Shown piece after piece: positions 43,056-52,071 of a DNA stretch of 64,000 nucleotides; the first letter of the stretch is position 1; each line of letters starts with the position of its first letter. Source of the stretch: Poseidonocella sp. HB161398 (GTDB lineage: Bacteria; Pseudomonadota; Alphaproteobacteria; Rhodobacterales; Rhodobacteraceae); contig NZ_VATA01000029.1 in the NCBI RefSeq assembly GCF_005870025.1, forward strand, positions 18,818 through 82,817. Direction: 5' to 3'. The notes under the pieces are model-generated. The model ran no database searches, was not told where the DNA came from, and was given only the letters and a program-made list of their open reading frames with translations. Position numbers and translations under genes: made by a program.

Positions 43056-44249
43056 ATGAAGACCCTTATCCTTGCCGCCCTTGCCGCGCTCGGCCTCGCG
43101 CCGGGGCCCGCCGCCGCCGATGACTGGGAGGCCACGCGCGCGGCGGCGCGCGGCCAGACCGTCTATTTCCATGCCTGGGGCGGGGACGAGCGCACCAATG
43201 CCTTCCTCGACTGGGTGGGCGAGCGGGCCGAGGCGGCCCATGGCGTCACGCTGCGCCATGTCAAGCTCGGCGATACCGCCGAGGCGGTCTCCCGCGTGCT
43301 GGCGGAGAAGGCCGCCGGGCGCGACAGCGGCGGCTCGGTCGATCTCATCTGGATCAACGGGCCGAATTTCCAGGCGATGAAGGAACAGGGGCTGCTCATG
43401 GGGCCGTTCTCGGAGGACCTGCCGAATGCCCGCTGGCTCGACCTCTCGCCGGGCTCGGCCAATGTCGCCGATTTCACCGTGCCGGTCGAAGGGATGGAGT
43501 CTCCCTGGCGGCTGGCGAAGTTCGTCTTCACCTACGACACGGCGCGGATCGCCGCGCCGCCTGCCGGGATGGCGGGCTGGCCGGACTGGGCGGCGGCCCA
43601 TCCGGGGCGGATCACCCATCCCGACCCGGCCAATTTCATGGGCGCGACCTTCCTCAAGCAGGCGCTGGCCGAGCTCGCCCCCGAGGGCACCGACCTTTCC
43701 GTGCCGCCGACGGAGGAGAGCTATGCCGCCGCCACCGCGCCGCTCTGGGCCTGGTACGACGCGCTGCGCCCGAACCTCTGGCGCGGCGGCGAGGCCTTCC
43801 CGGCCAACCAGTTCGCGCAGCGCCAGCTGATGAATGACGGCGAGATCGACCTGGGCATGTCCTTCGACCCGGCCTCGGCCGCGGCGGCGATCCGCGACGG
43901 GCTCCTGCCGGAGACGGTCCGGGTCCATGTCCCCGAAGCCGGCAGCATCGGCAATGTCAGCTTCGTGGCGATCCCCTACAACGCCGCCCATGCCGAGGGC
44001 GCCAAGGTCGTCGCCAACCTGCTGCTCGATCCGCAGGTGCAGGCGCATATGCAGGATATCGACGTGCTCGGCTCCTTCTCGGTGCTCGACCCGGCGAAGC
44101 TCGATCCCGGGGCCCGCGCGGCCTTCGCGGCGCTGCCCGCCGATCCGGCGCTGCCGGAGCTCGCCGATCTGGGGCCGGTCCTGCCCGAGCCCGCGCCGCA
44201 ATGGATGACCCGCCTGACCGCAGACTGGCAGCAGCGCTACGCGCAATGA
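43056..44249 (+). CDS. ABC transporter substrate-binding protein, YnjB-like
   Basis: This 397-residue periplasmic protein has a Sec signal (LAALAALGLAPGPAAA-D near 22) and reads like YnjB: HAWGGDERTNAFLDWVGERAEAAHGVTLRHVKLGDTAEAVSRVLAEKAAGR near 37-90, VDLIWINGPNFQAMKEQGLLMGPF, then GNVSFVAIPYNAAHAEGAKVVANLLL. The start at 43056 follows CCGGAGATTTCG; the frame is open upstream but inside the YnjF-like gene. YnjBCD is an ABC importer of unknown substrate. Its stop overlaps the permease start (ATGA). Confidence 0.88.
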   Translation: MKTLILAALAALGLAPGPAAADDWEATRAAARGQTVYFHAWGGDERTNAFLDWVGERAEAAHGVTLRHVKLGDTAEAVSRVLAEKAAGRDSGGSVDLIWINGPNFQAMKEQGLLMGPFSEDLPNARWLDLSPGSANVADFTVPVEGMESPWRLAKFVFTYDTARIAAPPAGMAGWPDWAAAHPGRITHPDPANFMGATFLKQALAELAPEGTDLSVPPTEESYAAATAPLWAWYDALRPNLWRGGEAFPANQFAQRQLMNDGEIDLGMSFDPASAAAAIRDGLLPETVRVHVPEAGSIGNVSFVAIPYNAAHAEGAKVVANLLLDPQVQAHMQDIDVLGSFSVLDPAKLDPGARAAFAALPADPALPELADLGPVLPEPAPQWMTRLTADWQQRYAQ

Positions 44250-45940
44250 CCTCGGCGCACGTCCTGCGCGCCGTCTCGGGCGCGGCCATCCTCGCCGGGC
44301 TCGGCCTGCCGGTCCTGCTCGGGCTCGGCCACGGGCTGGCGGCCGCCTTCGGGCATTTCCCGGCGATCGGCGCCCATGGTCCCGGGCTGCAGCCCTGGCG
44401 CGACCTGATGGCCATGCCCGGGATCGGCCGTGCCGCGGCGCTGGCGCTCTGGACCGGGCTGGCGGCGACCGGGCTGTCGCTGGTGCTGGCGCTCGGCCTC
44501 GTGGCCTGGGTCCAGGGGCGGGACCGGCTGCGCGCCCTGCGCCTCCTGCTCGCGCCGCTCCTGGCCGCGCCGCATGCGGCCATCGCCATCGGGCTGGCCT
44601 TCGTGCTGGCGCCCTCGGGCTGGATCGCGCGCGCGCTGGCGCCGCTGGCGGGCTGGGACCGGCCGCCGGACATCGCCACGACCGGCGATCCCCTCGGCCT
44701 GGCGCTGATCCTCGGGCTGGTGGCGAAGGAGCTGCCCTTCCTCGTCCTGGTGCTGGCCGGGGCGCTGACCCAGATCCCGGTCCGTGCCCATATGGCCGCG
44801 GGGCGCTCCCTGGGCTACGGGCGGGCGGCGGTCTGGCTGTGGCTGCTGCTGCCGCAGCTCTGGCCGCTGATCCGGCTGCCGGTCCTGGTGGTGCTGGCCT
44901 TCTCGGTCTCGGTCGTCGACATGGCGCTGATCCTCGGCCCGTCGGCCCCGCCGACCCTGCCGGTGATGATCGCCCGGCTGAATGCCGATCCGGACCTGCA
45001 GGTGCTGCTGCCCGCCTCGGCGGGCGGGGTGCTGCAGCTCGGCCTGCTGCTCTGCGCCTTCGCGGCCCTCTGGGCGCTGGCCCGTGCGGCGGGCGCGACC
45101 GGCCGCGCGCTCCTGCGCCGCGGCGCGCGGCTGCAGGGCGCCGACCGGGCGCTGGCCCTGCCGGTCCTGGCCTCTGCGGGGACTGCCCTCGCGGCAGTCC
45201 TGGCGCTGGCGGGGCTTCTCGCCTGGTCGGTCGCCTTCTCCTGGCGCTGGCCCGACCTCTTTCCGGCCGAGCTGACCCTGCGCCACTGGCAGGCGACCGG
45301 GCGCTGGGGCGACACGGCGCTGGCCTCCGGGCTGATCGCGCTGGCGGCCACCGGTCTGGCGCTGGTGGCGGCGGTGGCCTGGCTGGAAAGCGCCGACCGG
45401 CTGGGACGCCCCGCCGCCGACCGCTGGCTGACCGCGCTGATCCACGTGCCGCTCCTGCTGCCGCAGCTCTCCTTCCTGACCGGCCTGTCCGGGCTGATGA
45501 TCCGTGCGCCGCTGCCGCCGCTGGCGGCGGTGATCTGGGGCCACTGGCTCTTCGTCTTTCCCTATCTGATGATCGCGCTCAAGGGCCCCTGGACGGCGCT
45601 CGACCCGCGGCTCGGGCGCAGCGCGGCGGCGCTCGGGGCGGGGCCCTGGCGGCGGCTCTGGCGGGTCAAGCTGCCGGTGCTGCTGGCGCCGCTGGCCACC
45701 GCCGCGGCGGTGGGCTTCGCCGTCTCGATCGCGCAGTACCTGCCGACGCTCTTCCTCGGCGGCGGCCGGGTCGAGACCCTGACCACCGAGGCGGTGGCGC
45801 TGGCCTCCGGCTCCGACCGGCGCGTGGCGGCGGTCCATGCGGTGCTGCAGGCGCTCCTGCCCTGGGGGGTGTTCCTCGCCGCGCTGGCCGTTCCGGCGGT
45901 CCTCCATCGCAACCGGCGCGGGCTCGGAGGCGCGGCATGA
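44246..45940 (+). CDS. ABC transporter permease, YnjC-like fused double domain
   Basis: This 564-residue protein holds two permease domains in one chain, as in YnjC and FbpB-type transporters. About 12 helices are visible. The two coupling segments are HMAAGRSLGYGRAAVWLWLLLPQLWPLIRLP and RLGRSAAALGAGPWRRLWRVKLPVLLAPL. Its start overlaps the YnjB-like stop and its own stop overlaps the ATPase start, so the three transporter genes are translationally coupled. It is the second fused double-permease in this window; the one at 12435 belongs to the SsuC/TauC type instead. Confidence 0.88.
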   Translation: MTSAHVLRAVSGAAILAGLGLPVLLGLGHGLAAAFGHFPAIGAHGPGLQPWRDLMAMPGIGRAAALALWTGLAATGLSLVLALGLVAWVQGRDRLRALRLLLAPLLAAPHAAIAIGLAFVLAPSGWIARALAPLAGWDRPPDIATTGDPLGLALILGLVAKELPFLVLVLAGALTQIPVRAHMAAGRSLGYGRAAVWLWLLLPQLWPLIRLPVLVVLAFSVSVVDMALILGPSAPPTLPVMIARLNADPDLQVLLPASAGGVLQLGLLLCAFAALWALARAAGATGRALLRRGARLQGADRALALPVLASAGTALAAVLALAGLLAWSVAFSWRWPDLFPAELTLRHWQATGRWGDTALASGLIALAATGLALVAAVAWLESADRLGRPAADRWLTALIHVPLLLPQLSFLTGLSGLMIRAPLPPLAAVIWGHWLFVFPYLMIALKGPWTALDPRLGRSAAALGAGPWRRLWRVKLPVLLAPLATAAAVGFAVSIAQYLPTLFLGGGRVETLTTEAVALASGSDRRVAAVHAVLQALLPWGVFLAALAVPAVLHRNRRGLGGAA

Positions 45941-46599
45941 CCCTGCAACTCGACGCGCTCTCTGTGCTGGCCCCGGACGGCACCGCGCTTTTCGCGCCGC
46001 TTTCGCTGACGGTGCAGCCCGGCGAAGTCGCCAGCGTCACCGGCCCCTCGGGCATCGGCAAGTCGACGCTGCTCGCAGCGGTCGGCGGCCATCTGGAGCC
46101 GGGCTTCCGTCTCTGCGGCGCGGTCCGCCTCGGCGGGCGCGACCTCGGCGGCCTGCCGGCGGAGCGGCGCGGCATCGGCATGATGTTCCAGGAGGCGGTG
46201 CTTTTCCCGCATCTCTCGGTCGCCGACAACCTGGCCTTCGGGCTGGCGCCGCGCCACCGCGGACGCCGGGCGCGCCGCGGGGCGGTCGCCGCCGCGCTGG
46301 AGCAGGCCGGGCTCGCCGGGTTCGGGCCGCGCGATCCCGCCACGCTCTCGGGCGGACAGCGGGCGCGCGCGGCGCTGATGCGCACGCTTCTGGCCGAGCC
46401 CAGGGCGGTGCTCCTCGACGAGCCCTTCTCGGGGCTCGATCCCGAGCGGCGCGACGCGATCCGGCGCTTTGCCTTCGACACGATCCGCGCGGCGGGCATC
46501 CCGGCGCTGCTGGTCACGCATGACGCCGAGGATGTCCGCGCCGCCTGCGGGCCGGTCCTGGCGCTCAGCCGAGCGACAGATCCGACAGGCGGGCCCTGA
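45937..46599 (+). CDS. ABC transporter ATP-binding protein, YnjD-like
   Basis: This 220-residue ATPase has Walker A GPSGIGKST near 33-41, Q-loop in MMFQEAVLFPH, signature LSGGQRAR, Walker B AVLLDEPFSGLD and switch His in LLVTHDAED. Length and pattern fit YnjD. The ATG overlaps the YnjC-like stop; long upstream frames in the same register run through the permease gene and are not real. The last 35 bases overlap the convergent DUF3047 gene. Confidence 0.9.
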   Translation: MTLQLDALSVLAPDGTALFAPLSLTVQPGEVASVTGPSGIGKSTLLAAVGGHLEPGFRLCGAVRLGGRDLGGLPAERRGIGMMFQEAVLFPHLSVADNLAFGLAPRHRGRRARRGAVAAALEQAGLAGFGPRDPATLSGGQRARAALMRTLLAEPRAVLLDEPFSGLDPERRDAIRRFAFDTIRAAGIPALLVTHDAEDVRAACGPVLALSRATDPTGGP

Positions 46600-47236
46600 G
46601 CATGCTGTCCGTGTCGTCGCTATCGGCCGAGACCGCCAGCCCGACCAGCCGCTCCGCGGGCGCGCCGAAGACGGCGGCGTAGTCGCCCGCCAGATCGACC
46701 TCCACCCGGTCCTGCCCGGTCCCGGCCGGACGCAGCGCGACGGTGAAGCCCCGGCCGCGCAGATAGGGGCTGGGCAGCACGCTGCCCGGCGCCCGGTCTC
46801 CGCCCCAGACATAGATCAGCACGCGGGCAGACCGGCTGGCCAGCAGCCGCTGCGGTGATGTCGAGGGCGAGAGCCGCGCCGCGGCATCGGCATCCATGAA
46901 GACGAAATAGAGCGAGATGTTGCGGTCGTCGCCGCCCTTCCGTGCCAGATCCGTGGGCGGCACGCTCTGGCTCACCGACCAGGACCAGCGGGCGCTGCGG
47001 GCGGTGCGCGCGGCCTCGGGGACGGCCAGGTAGATCAGCGAGGAGGAGGCGTCGCCCTCGATCTCCAGGCTCGATCCGCCGAACCCGTAGCGCGTCGGCG
47101 TCAGCCGCGGGAAGTCGAGCTTGCGCCAGCCCTCGCCGAAGCGGATCGGCACGGCGGTCCCGGCCCGCGCGGCGCGCGGCATCTGCAGGAGCGTGGCAGC
47201 GGCCGGGGCGGCGGCCAGGAAGAAGCGTCGTCTCAT
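46565..47236 (-). CDS. DUF3047 domain protein, exported
   Basis: This 223-residue protein has a signal sequence (RRRFFLAAAPAAATLLQMPRAARA-G near 25) and matches DUF3047: WRKLDFPRLTPTRYGF near 37-52, RWSWSVSQSVPPTDLARKGGDDRNISLYFVF near 83-113, and LIYVWGGDRAPGSVLPSPYL near 138. No function is known for the family. It faces the YnjD-like gene and overlaps its end, so it is not in that operon. Confidence 0.82.
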   Translation of the reverse strand: MRRRFFLAAAPAAATLLQMPRAARAGTAVPIRFGEGWRKLDFPRLTPTRYGFGGSSLEIEGDASSSLIYLAVPEAARTARSARWSWSVSQSVPPTDLARKGGDDRNISLYFVFMDADAAARLSPSTSPQRLLASRSARVLIYVWGGDRAPGSVLPSPYLRGRGFTVALRPAGTGQDRVEVDLAGDYAAVFGAPAERLVGLAVSADSDDTDSMLRARLSDLSLG

Positions 47237-48651
47237 CGGGGTACCTCTCGGGCTAAGCTGTCAGGGCGTTGCGTTCGGTGCGGCGGGGCCAGGGCACTCC
47301 GGGCAGCGCGTGGCGCATGAGCGGCCACGGCCCCCGGGCCCCAGCGTCGCCGGAGCCGGACGGGGCGGACGTCTTCCGCCCCTGGGCGGAAGGCGAGCAT
47401 CGGCGAGCGGACCCGGACCGCCTGTCTGCGCCGCGTCGCCGGATCTCCGGGCCGCGTGCCGGTCGCGCCGCCTGGCGCTGTCGCCGGGTGGCTGCGCGGA
47501 CCCGGCGATCTGGGCGGAACGGGTTGCGGCATCGCTCTGGTCCTCCTGCGTCCGGCGCGTCCGGGCGGGTCATGTCTCGGGATCTGACTTAGGCGCGGGG
47601 GACGGGCGCAACAGGGCGGAAATGGTTTCAGGCCATGACGATCCCGTCAGGCTCCGTGCGCCCGCGCCGGGCTTTCCGGAGGCGCGTCACCGCCGATCAG
47701 CGGCCGGGGGAGGGCTGTCCGGGCGGCGGCTGCCGACGGATATTGTTCAGATTTTACTGCTCCGGCCGAAAGAACATCCGAAGTTGGAAATTTGCGCTCC
47801 GGCAAGGCTGAAGTCATCGCTCCTTGAAGCGGATTTCTCCAATCTTGGAACGTCTTCCCTCGATTCCGGGGTCCGCGCACTTGTGCCCGAGTTTTTCGAC
47901 ACCATCGGCGCGTGGCAGGCGGCTGGCAAACGGCCGCGCGCCAGCCCTGGCGGAGATGTCTTGCGGCTTCTGCAGGCTTGCCGCCGGATGTCCGCGTGCC
48001 GAGGCGGCATGTCCGGAGCTGCGCAGGACGCGAGGGAAGCCGGACCCAGGCCCTTGCGCGATGTCCGCCGTGCGCCATCCGCGCAGCAGCCCGCCGACGG
48101 GGCTGCGTCATCCCGCGGTGGCGCTTCCCGGCAGCAGCGCGGCCGAACGGCTTGGCTGCGGGCAGCGGCTCGCGCTGGCCGGTTCTGCGCGCGGCATCCG
48201 GCGGCGGCGGGGCTCTCGGGTGATCGGGCGGATACGGACGGCAGGCGGGACCTGGATGCACCCGAAGAGGGCGGGAGGGCAGCTTCTGCACCCCTGAACC
48301 GGCCGGACCCTCGGGCGCGCCGGGCCGCAGGCAGCCCCTTGGCCAGCGCCTGGCGGCCGGAGGCGCTTCGTCGGCGGGCCGTTCCTGCGGCCCCGGCGAT
48401 CGCAGTCGAGAGCTGCACAGGACGCCGGTGGCGGAGCTGCGGCACCCGTCCGGGCTCGCGGGGCCGGACGCTCCCGGGAGCCGGGATTTCCCGCGATGGC
48501 CATCGCCCTGTCGCGGACCGGCCGGAAGCAGGCCCGGGACGGCATCTGGCCGCCTGAGACCCGTCCGGGGCGGCTGCGGGGCCGTCGGGCGGTCCCGCAG
48601 CTGTCGGTCAGGCGCCCGCCGGAGGCCGGTCCGGGAAGGCGCCTGTTGCGC
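47237..48651. other. 1.4-kb gene-poor stretch
   Basis: No recognisable gene lies here. Most is GC-rich with Arg/Pro frames on both strands. An AT-richer island at about 47740-47880 stands out but contains no clear promoter, RNA or open frame with a family match. Confidence 0.6.
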
Positions 48652-49476
48652 TCAGTCTGCGGCCAGCGACATTTCGCGCTGCGCGTCGAGCTCGGCCAGC
48701 CGCGCGGTCAGGGCGCTGCGGATATTGGCGTAGGCGGTGCTGCCGAGCGCCAGCCGGCGGGGCATCTGCGCGGCATCGGCGGTGGCGATGATCGCCGCCA
48801 CGCTGTGCTCCAGATCCGCCAGCTGCGGGAAGCTCTCGCTGCTGCCGCCCCCGGCGATCTGCAGGAGCGAGCGGCGCACGGTGTCGACGACCGTGCCCGC
48901 ATAGTCGGGATGGACCGGCGCCATGTCGATCGCGGCGATGAAATTCGTCGGCGTCGGGCCGGGCTCGATGATCAGCATCTCGATCCCGAACCCCGCGACC
49001 TCCTGCGCGACCGCCTCGATGAAGCCCTCGATCCCCCATTTCGTCGCGTGGTAGCTGCCGAAGCCGGGATAGGCGACCTGTCCGCCCTCCGAGGAGATCT
49101 GCACGAAGCGGCCGCCGCCCTGGGCGCGCATATGCGGCAGGACCGCCCGGATGAAGGCGATCGCCCCGGTCAGGTTGGTGGCGATCTGCCGGTCGATCGC
49201 GGCCGCCGCCAGCTCTTCGGCCGCGCCGAAAAGGCCGAAGCCCGCATTGCCGACGATGACGTCGATCCGCCCCGTCGCGAAGGCCGCCGCGGCCGCCGCC
49301 TCGACCGAGGCGCCATCGGTCAGGTCGAGATGCAGAACCTCGAGATTGGGGTGGGACAGGTCCAGCGAGCCCGCGCGCCGCACGGTGGCGATGACGCGGT
49401 CGCCGCGCTCCAGAAGCTGTTCCGTCATGGCGCGGCCGAAGCCCCGCGCTGCGCCGGTGATGAGCCAGGTTTTCAT
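48652..49476 (-). CDS. SDR-family NAD(P)-dependent oxidoreductase
   Basis: This 274-residue protein is a classical short-chain dehydrogenase/reductase: NAD(P)-binding TGAARGFGRAM near 7-17, VIVGNAGFGLFG near 80, catalytic Ser in QISSEGG and YHATK with the Tyr-Lys pair near 155. The start at 49476 has AAGAGGTT upstream; the frame is open 11 codons further without a ribosome site. The LysR gene is divergent with 93 bp between, the common arrangement of a regulator and its target. The carbonyl or alcohol substrate is unknown. Confidence 0.88.
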   Translation of the reverse strand: MKTWLITGAARGFGRAMTEQLLERGDRVIATVRRAGSLDLSHPNLEVLHLDLTDGASVEAAAAAAFATGRIDVIVGNAGFGLFGAAEELAAAAIDRQIATNLTGAIAFIRAVLPHMRAQGGGRFVQISSEGGQVAYPGFGSYHATKWGIEGFIEAVAQEVAGFGIEMLIIEPGPTPTNFIAAIDMAPVHPDYAGTVVDTVRRSLLQIAGGGSSESFPQLADLEHSVAAIIATADAAQMPRRLALGSTAYANIRSALTARLAELDAQREMSLAAD

Positions 49477-49536
49477 GTCGAACCTCTTTGGTTTGTTGGC
49501 TCCCCCCATCTGGTGCCGGATGCGCCGTGCCGGTAT

Positions 49537-49565
49537 GGTTCACGAATTGGATGACGTGGTGAGCC
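49537..49565. promoter_or_regulatory. possible LysR-type binding site
   Basis: GGTTCAC and GTGAGCC form an imperfect inverted repeat (six of seven pairs) with 15 bases between, just upstream of the LysR start in the 93-bp divergent gap. LysR proteins bind interrupted dyads of this kind. Confidence 0.3.
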
Positions 49566-49569
49566 AGAT

Positions 49570-50469
49570 TTGACAAACAGTCCGCCCCTTCCCGACCTCC
49601 TTGCCTTCGCCGCGGTGGCGCGGCACCGCAGCTTCAGCCGTGCGGCCGAAGAGATCGGCGTGTCGCGCTCGGCGCTCAGCCACACGCTGCGCACGCTGGA
49701 GCAGCGCCTGCAGCTGCGGCTGCTGAACCGCACGACGCGCAGCGTCGCGCTGACCGAGGACGGCGCCGATCTGCTGGCACGGCTCCTGCCGGTGCTGGGC
49801 GACCTGGACGAGATCTTCGCCGACCTGGCCGAGCAGCGGGGCGAGCCGCGCGGCACGCTGCGGATCAACGCGCCGGACCAGGCGGCGCGGCTGCTGATGC
49901 GCCATGTCGTGCCGGACTTCCTGGCGCTGCACCCGCGGATGCAGGTCGACCTGTCGATCGACGGGCGCTTCGTCGACATCGTCACGCAGGGTTTCGATGC
50001 AGGCGTGCGGCTGGCCGAGGCCGTGCCGCAGGACATGATCGCCGTGCCCTTTGCCGGTCCCCTGCGCTTCGTCGCGGTGGCGGCGCCGGCGTACCTTGCG
50101 CAGCATCCGGCGCCGCATGTCCCGGCGGATCTGGCGGCGCATCGCTGCATCCGCCAGCGGCTGCCCGGCGGGTCCTTCTACCAGTGGGAATTCGAGCGCG
50201 ACGGCCGCGCGGAGACGGTCGACGTGCCCGGGGTGCTGACGCTCAACAACAATCCGCTGATGGCCGAGGCGGCGGCGGCGGGGCTCGGCATCGCCTATGT
50301 GCCCGAGACCGTGGCCCGCGACGCGCTGGAGGCGGGGCGGCTGCAGCTGGTGCTGGAGCCCTTCTGCCCGCCGTCGCCCGGGCTCTGCCTCTACTATCCC
50401 GGCCGGCGCCATGTCCCGGCGGGGCTGCGCGCCTTCATCACCCTGCTGAAGCAGCGGCTGCCGGATTGA
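49570..50469 (+). CDS. LysR-family transcriptional regulator
   Basis: This 299-residue protein has the LysR HTH at the N-terminus (LLAFAAVARHRSFSRAAEEIGVSRSALSHTLRTLEQRLQLRLLNRTTRSVALTEDGADLL, residues 10-69) and a LysR substrate-binding domain after residue 90. The only start that keeps the full HTH is a TTG at 49570, with GGTGAG upstream; no ATG or GTG fits. Low-level initiation at TTG would suit a regulator. It probably controls the divergent SDR gene and itself. Confidence 0.88.
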   Translation: MTNSPPLPDLLAFAAVARHRSFSRAAEEIGVSRSALSHTLRTLEQRLQLRLLNRTTRSVALTEDGADLLARLLPVLGDLDEIFADLAEQRGEPRGTLRINAPDQAARLLMRHVVPDFLALHPRMQVDLSIDGRFVDIVTQGFDAGVRLAEAVPQDMIAVPFAGPLRFVAVAAPAYLAQHPAPHVPADLAAHRCIRQRLPGGSFYQWEFERDGRAETVDVPGVLTLNNNPLMAEAAAAGLGIAYVPETVARDALEAGRLQLVLEPFCPPSPGLCLYYPGRRHVPAGLRAFITLLKQRLPD

Positions 50470-50556
50470 CGCCGATCCCCGCGGCCGCAGTTCGGCTTAT
50501 GCGCCGGGCCCGGGCCGTGCTAGACTGGGGGCGGTCCCCGGCGGGATCCCGGGAGC

Positions 50557-51177
50557 ATGGCCATGCGCCTCTTCGCCTCATCCGTCGCCTGCCTTCTGTG
50601 CCTCCCGGCGCCGCTTGCGCCGCAGGGGCTCGATGCGGAGACGCTCGGGCTGATCGAGGCGACGGCCGCGGGGATCTGCGGCGAATTCTCGCGCGAGGGG
50701 TCGGCCAGTTCCGCCGCGATCGAAGGCGCCGCCGAGGCGCGGCTGAAGGGGCTGGCCGGGCAGCTCGATGCGCGCGACATCGCGGGCACCGCGACGCTCG
50801 GCGAAACCGGATATCTCGGGGTGCTGCGCGAGGAACTCGGCGGCGAGCTGAAGGACATCCGCACCTGCCGCCTGAAGGTCTTCGGCCAGCTTCTGGCGAC
50901 GGTGGCCGTGCCGGGCCCGCCGCAGGACCAGCCGGAGACCGGGGAGCTCCTGCGCCCCTGGTGCAGCGCGTCCCGGCTCAATCCGACCGAGCGGGCGATC
51001 TGCGCCAACCGCCGCCTCGCGCGGCTCGATGCCGAACTGGAGGCGGCCTATGGCCAGGCCAGGGCGCCGGCCGGGGATAGCGAGCAGGCCGCCTGGCTGT
51101 CGCGGCGCAATGCCTGCGGCACCGACCCGTCCTGCATCGCCCGCCTCTATGGCGAGCGCCTCGCGGAGCTGCGCTAG
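50557..51177 (+). CDS. LprI-like exported protein
   Basis: This 206-residue protein has a signal-type start and, in its last 70 residues, the LprI/DUF1311 pattern: WCSASRLNPTERAICANRRLARLDAELEAAYGQA with the paired cysteines, then WLSRRNACGTDPSCIARLYGERLAEL. LprI of Mycobacterium inhibits lysozyme, but most members have no tested role. Residues 25-135 match nothing I know. GGGAG lies just upstream of the ATG at 50557, and a second ATG two codons later is also possible. Confidence 0.72.
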   Translation: MAMRLFASSVACLLCLPAPLAPQGLDAETLGLIEATAAGICGEFSREGSASSAAIEGAAEARLKGLAGQLDARDIAGTATLGETGYLGVLREELGGELKDIRTCRLKVFGQLLATVAVPGPPQDQPETGELLRPWCSASRLNPTERAICANRRLARLDAELEAAYGQARAPAGDSEQAAWLSRRNACGTDPSCIARLYGERLAELR

Positions 51178-51256
51178 CCGCGGCGCGGCCGCTTTGGCGC
51201 GTTGCATGCGCGGCGGTGCCTGCCTAGGGTCGGTGGCGCAATGTTCCTTTTCCGCG

Positions 51257-51997
51257 ATGGCCCGTGCCGTGCAGCCGCTCAATTTCCTGATCGATCTTGC
51301 CGACCGGCTGCAGAGCTGCGGCACCGGGCCGGAGGCCGGCTGGGCGGCGGTCTGCGGGGTGGCCGACAGCCTCGATCTCGCGGGGATGAATGCGGGCGCG
51401 GCCCTCGCCGGCAGCACCGATCCGATCTGGGCGCGGTTCCACCTGCCGCGCGACTGGGAGCAAGTGTACTGCCAGGAGCCGCTGCGCCGGGCCGATCCGC
51501 TCTGGCCCTGGCTCTCCCGTCCGGAGCCGCGGCTGCACAAGTCATCGGAGGGCATTGCCGCGCAGGCGGACGGCCAGCCGCTGGCCGCGGCGATGCGGGC
51601 GCGCAATTTCAATTTCGTCCAGGTCTTCAAATGGCAGCGGGGGCCGGTCCTGCAGGTGCTGACGATGGGCACGCGGCATCCGGCGGCGATCAGCCTGGGC
51701 CCGGAGCTCGCCGCGCTCCTGCCGGCGATCGCCGCGATGATGGCCGGGCCGCTGCTGCCGCCGCGTTCCGCCAGCGGCAGCGGTCTGGGCATCCGCTACC
51801 GCCCGCTGACCGGGCGCGAGCGTTCGGTGCTGGCGCATCTGGCGTGCGGGCTCGACAATTGCGCCATTGCCGAGCGCATGGGGATCGCCGAGGTGACGGT
51901 GCGGCTCCACTTGAAGAACGCCCGCGCCAAGATGGGCGCCTCGACGCGCGAGCAGGCGCTGGCACTGGCGATGGCGCGGGGCATGCTGGACCTCTGA
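51257..51997 (+). CDS. LuxR-family regulator with autoinducer-binding-like domain
   Basis: This 246-residue protein ends with a clear LuxR/GerE HTH (LTGRERSVLAHLACGLDNCAIAERMGIAEVTVRLHLKNARAKMGASTREQAL, residues 180-232). The first 165 residues have the size and parts of the autoinducer-binding fold, notably WEQVYCQEPLRRADPLWPW near 72-90, matching the W, Y and D positions of acyl-homoserine-lactone receptors. No luxI-type synthase gene lies in the window, so it may be an orphan receptor or respond to another ligand. I used the ATG at 51257; a GTG at 51233 is possible and neither has a strong ribosome site. Confidence 0.75.
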   Translation: MARAVQPLNFLIDLADRLQSCGTGPEAGWAAVCGVADSLDLAGMNAGAALAGSTDPIWARFHLPRDWEQVYCQEPLRRADPLWPWLSRPEPRLHKSSEGIAAQADGQPLAAAMRARNFNFVQVFKWQRGPVLQVLTMGTRHPAAISLGPELAALLPAIAAMMAGPLLPPRSASGSGLGIRYRPLTGRERSVLAHLACGLDNCAIAERMGIAEVTVRLHLKNARAKMGASTREQALALAMARGMLDL

Positions 51998-52071
51998 GCG
52001 GCGTCGGCGGGACCCCACCGTCCTGCCGTCATCCTGCTTGAAGGCCGGAGCGCGTCGCGTATATCGGCGGC

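Noticed and set aside
47740..47880. AT-richer island as a fourth copy of the 159-bp repeat
   Set aside because: It has neither the CAGG-N-TGCTGAAAAAG ends nor the conserved interior reading.
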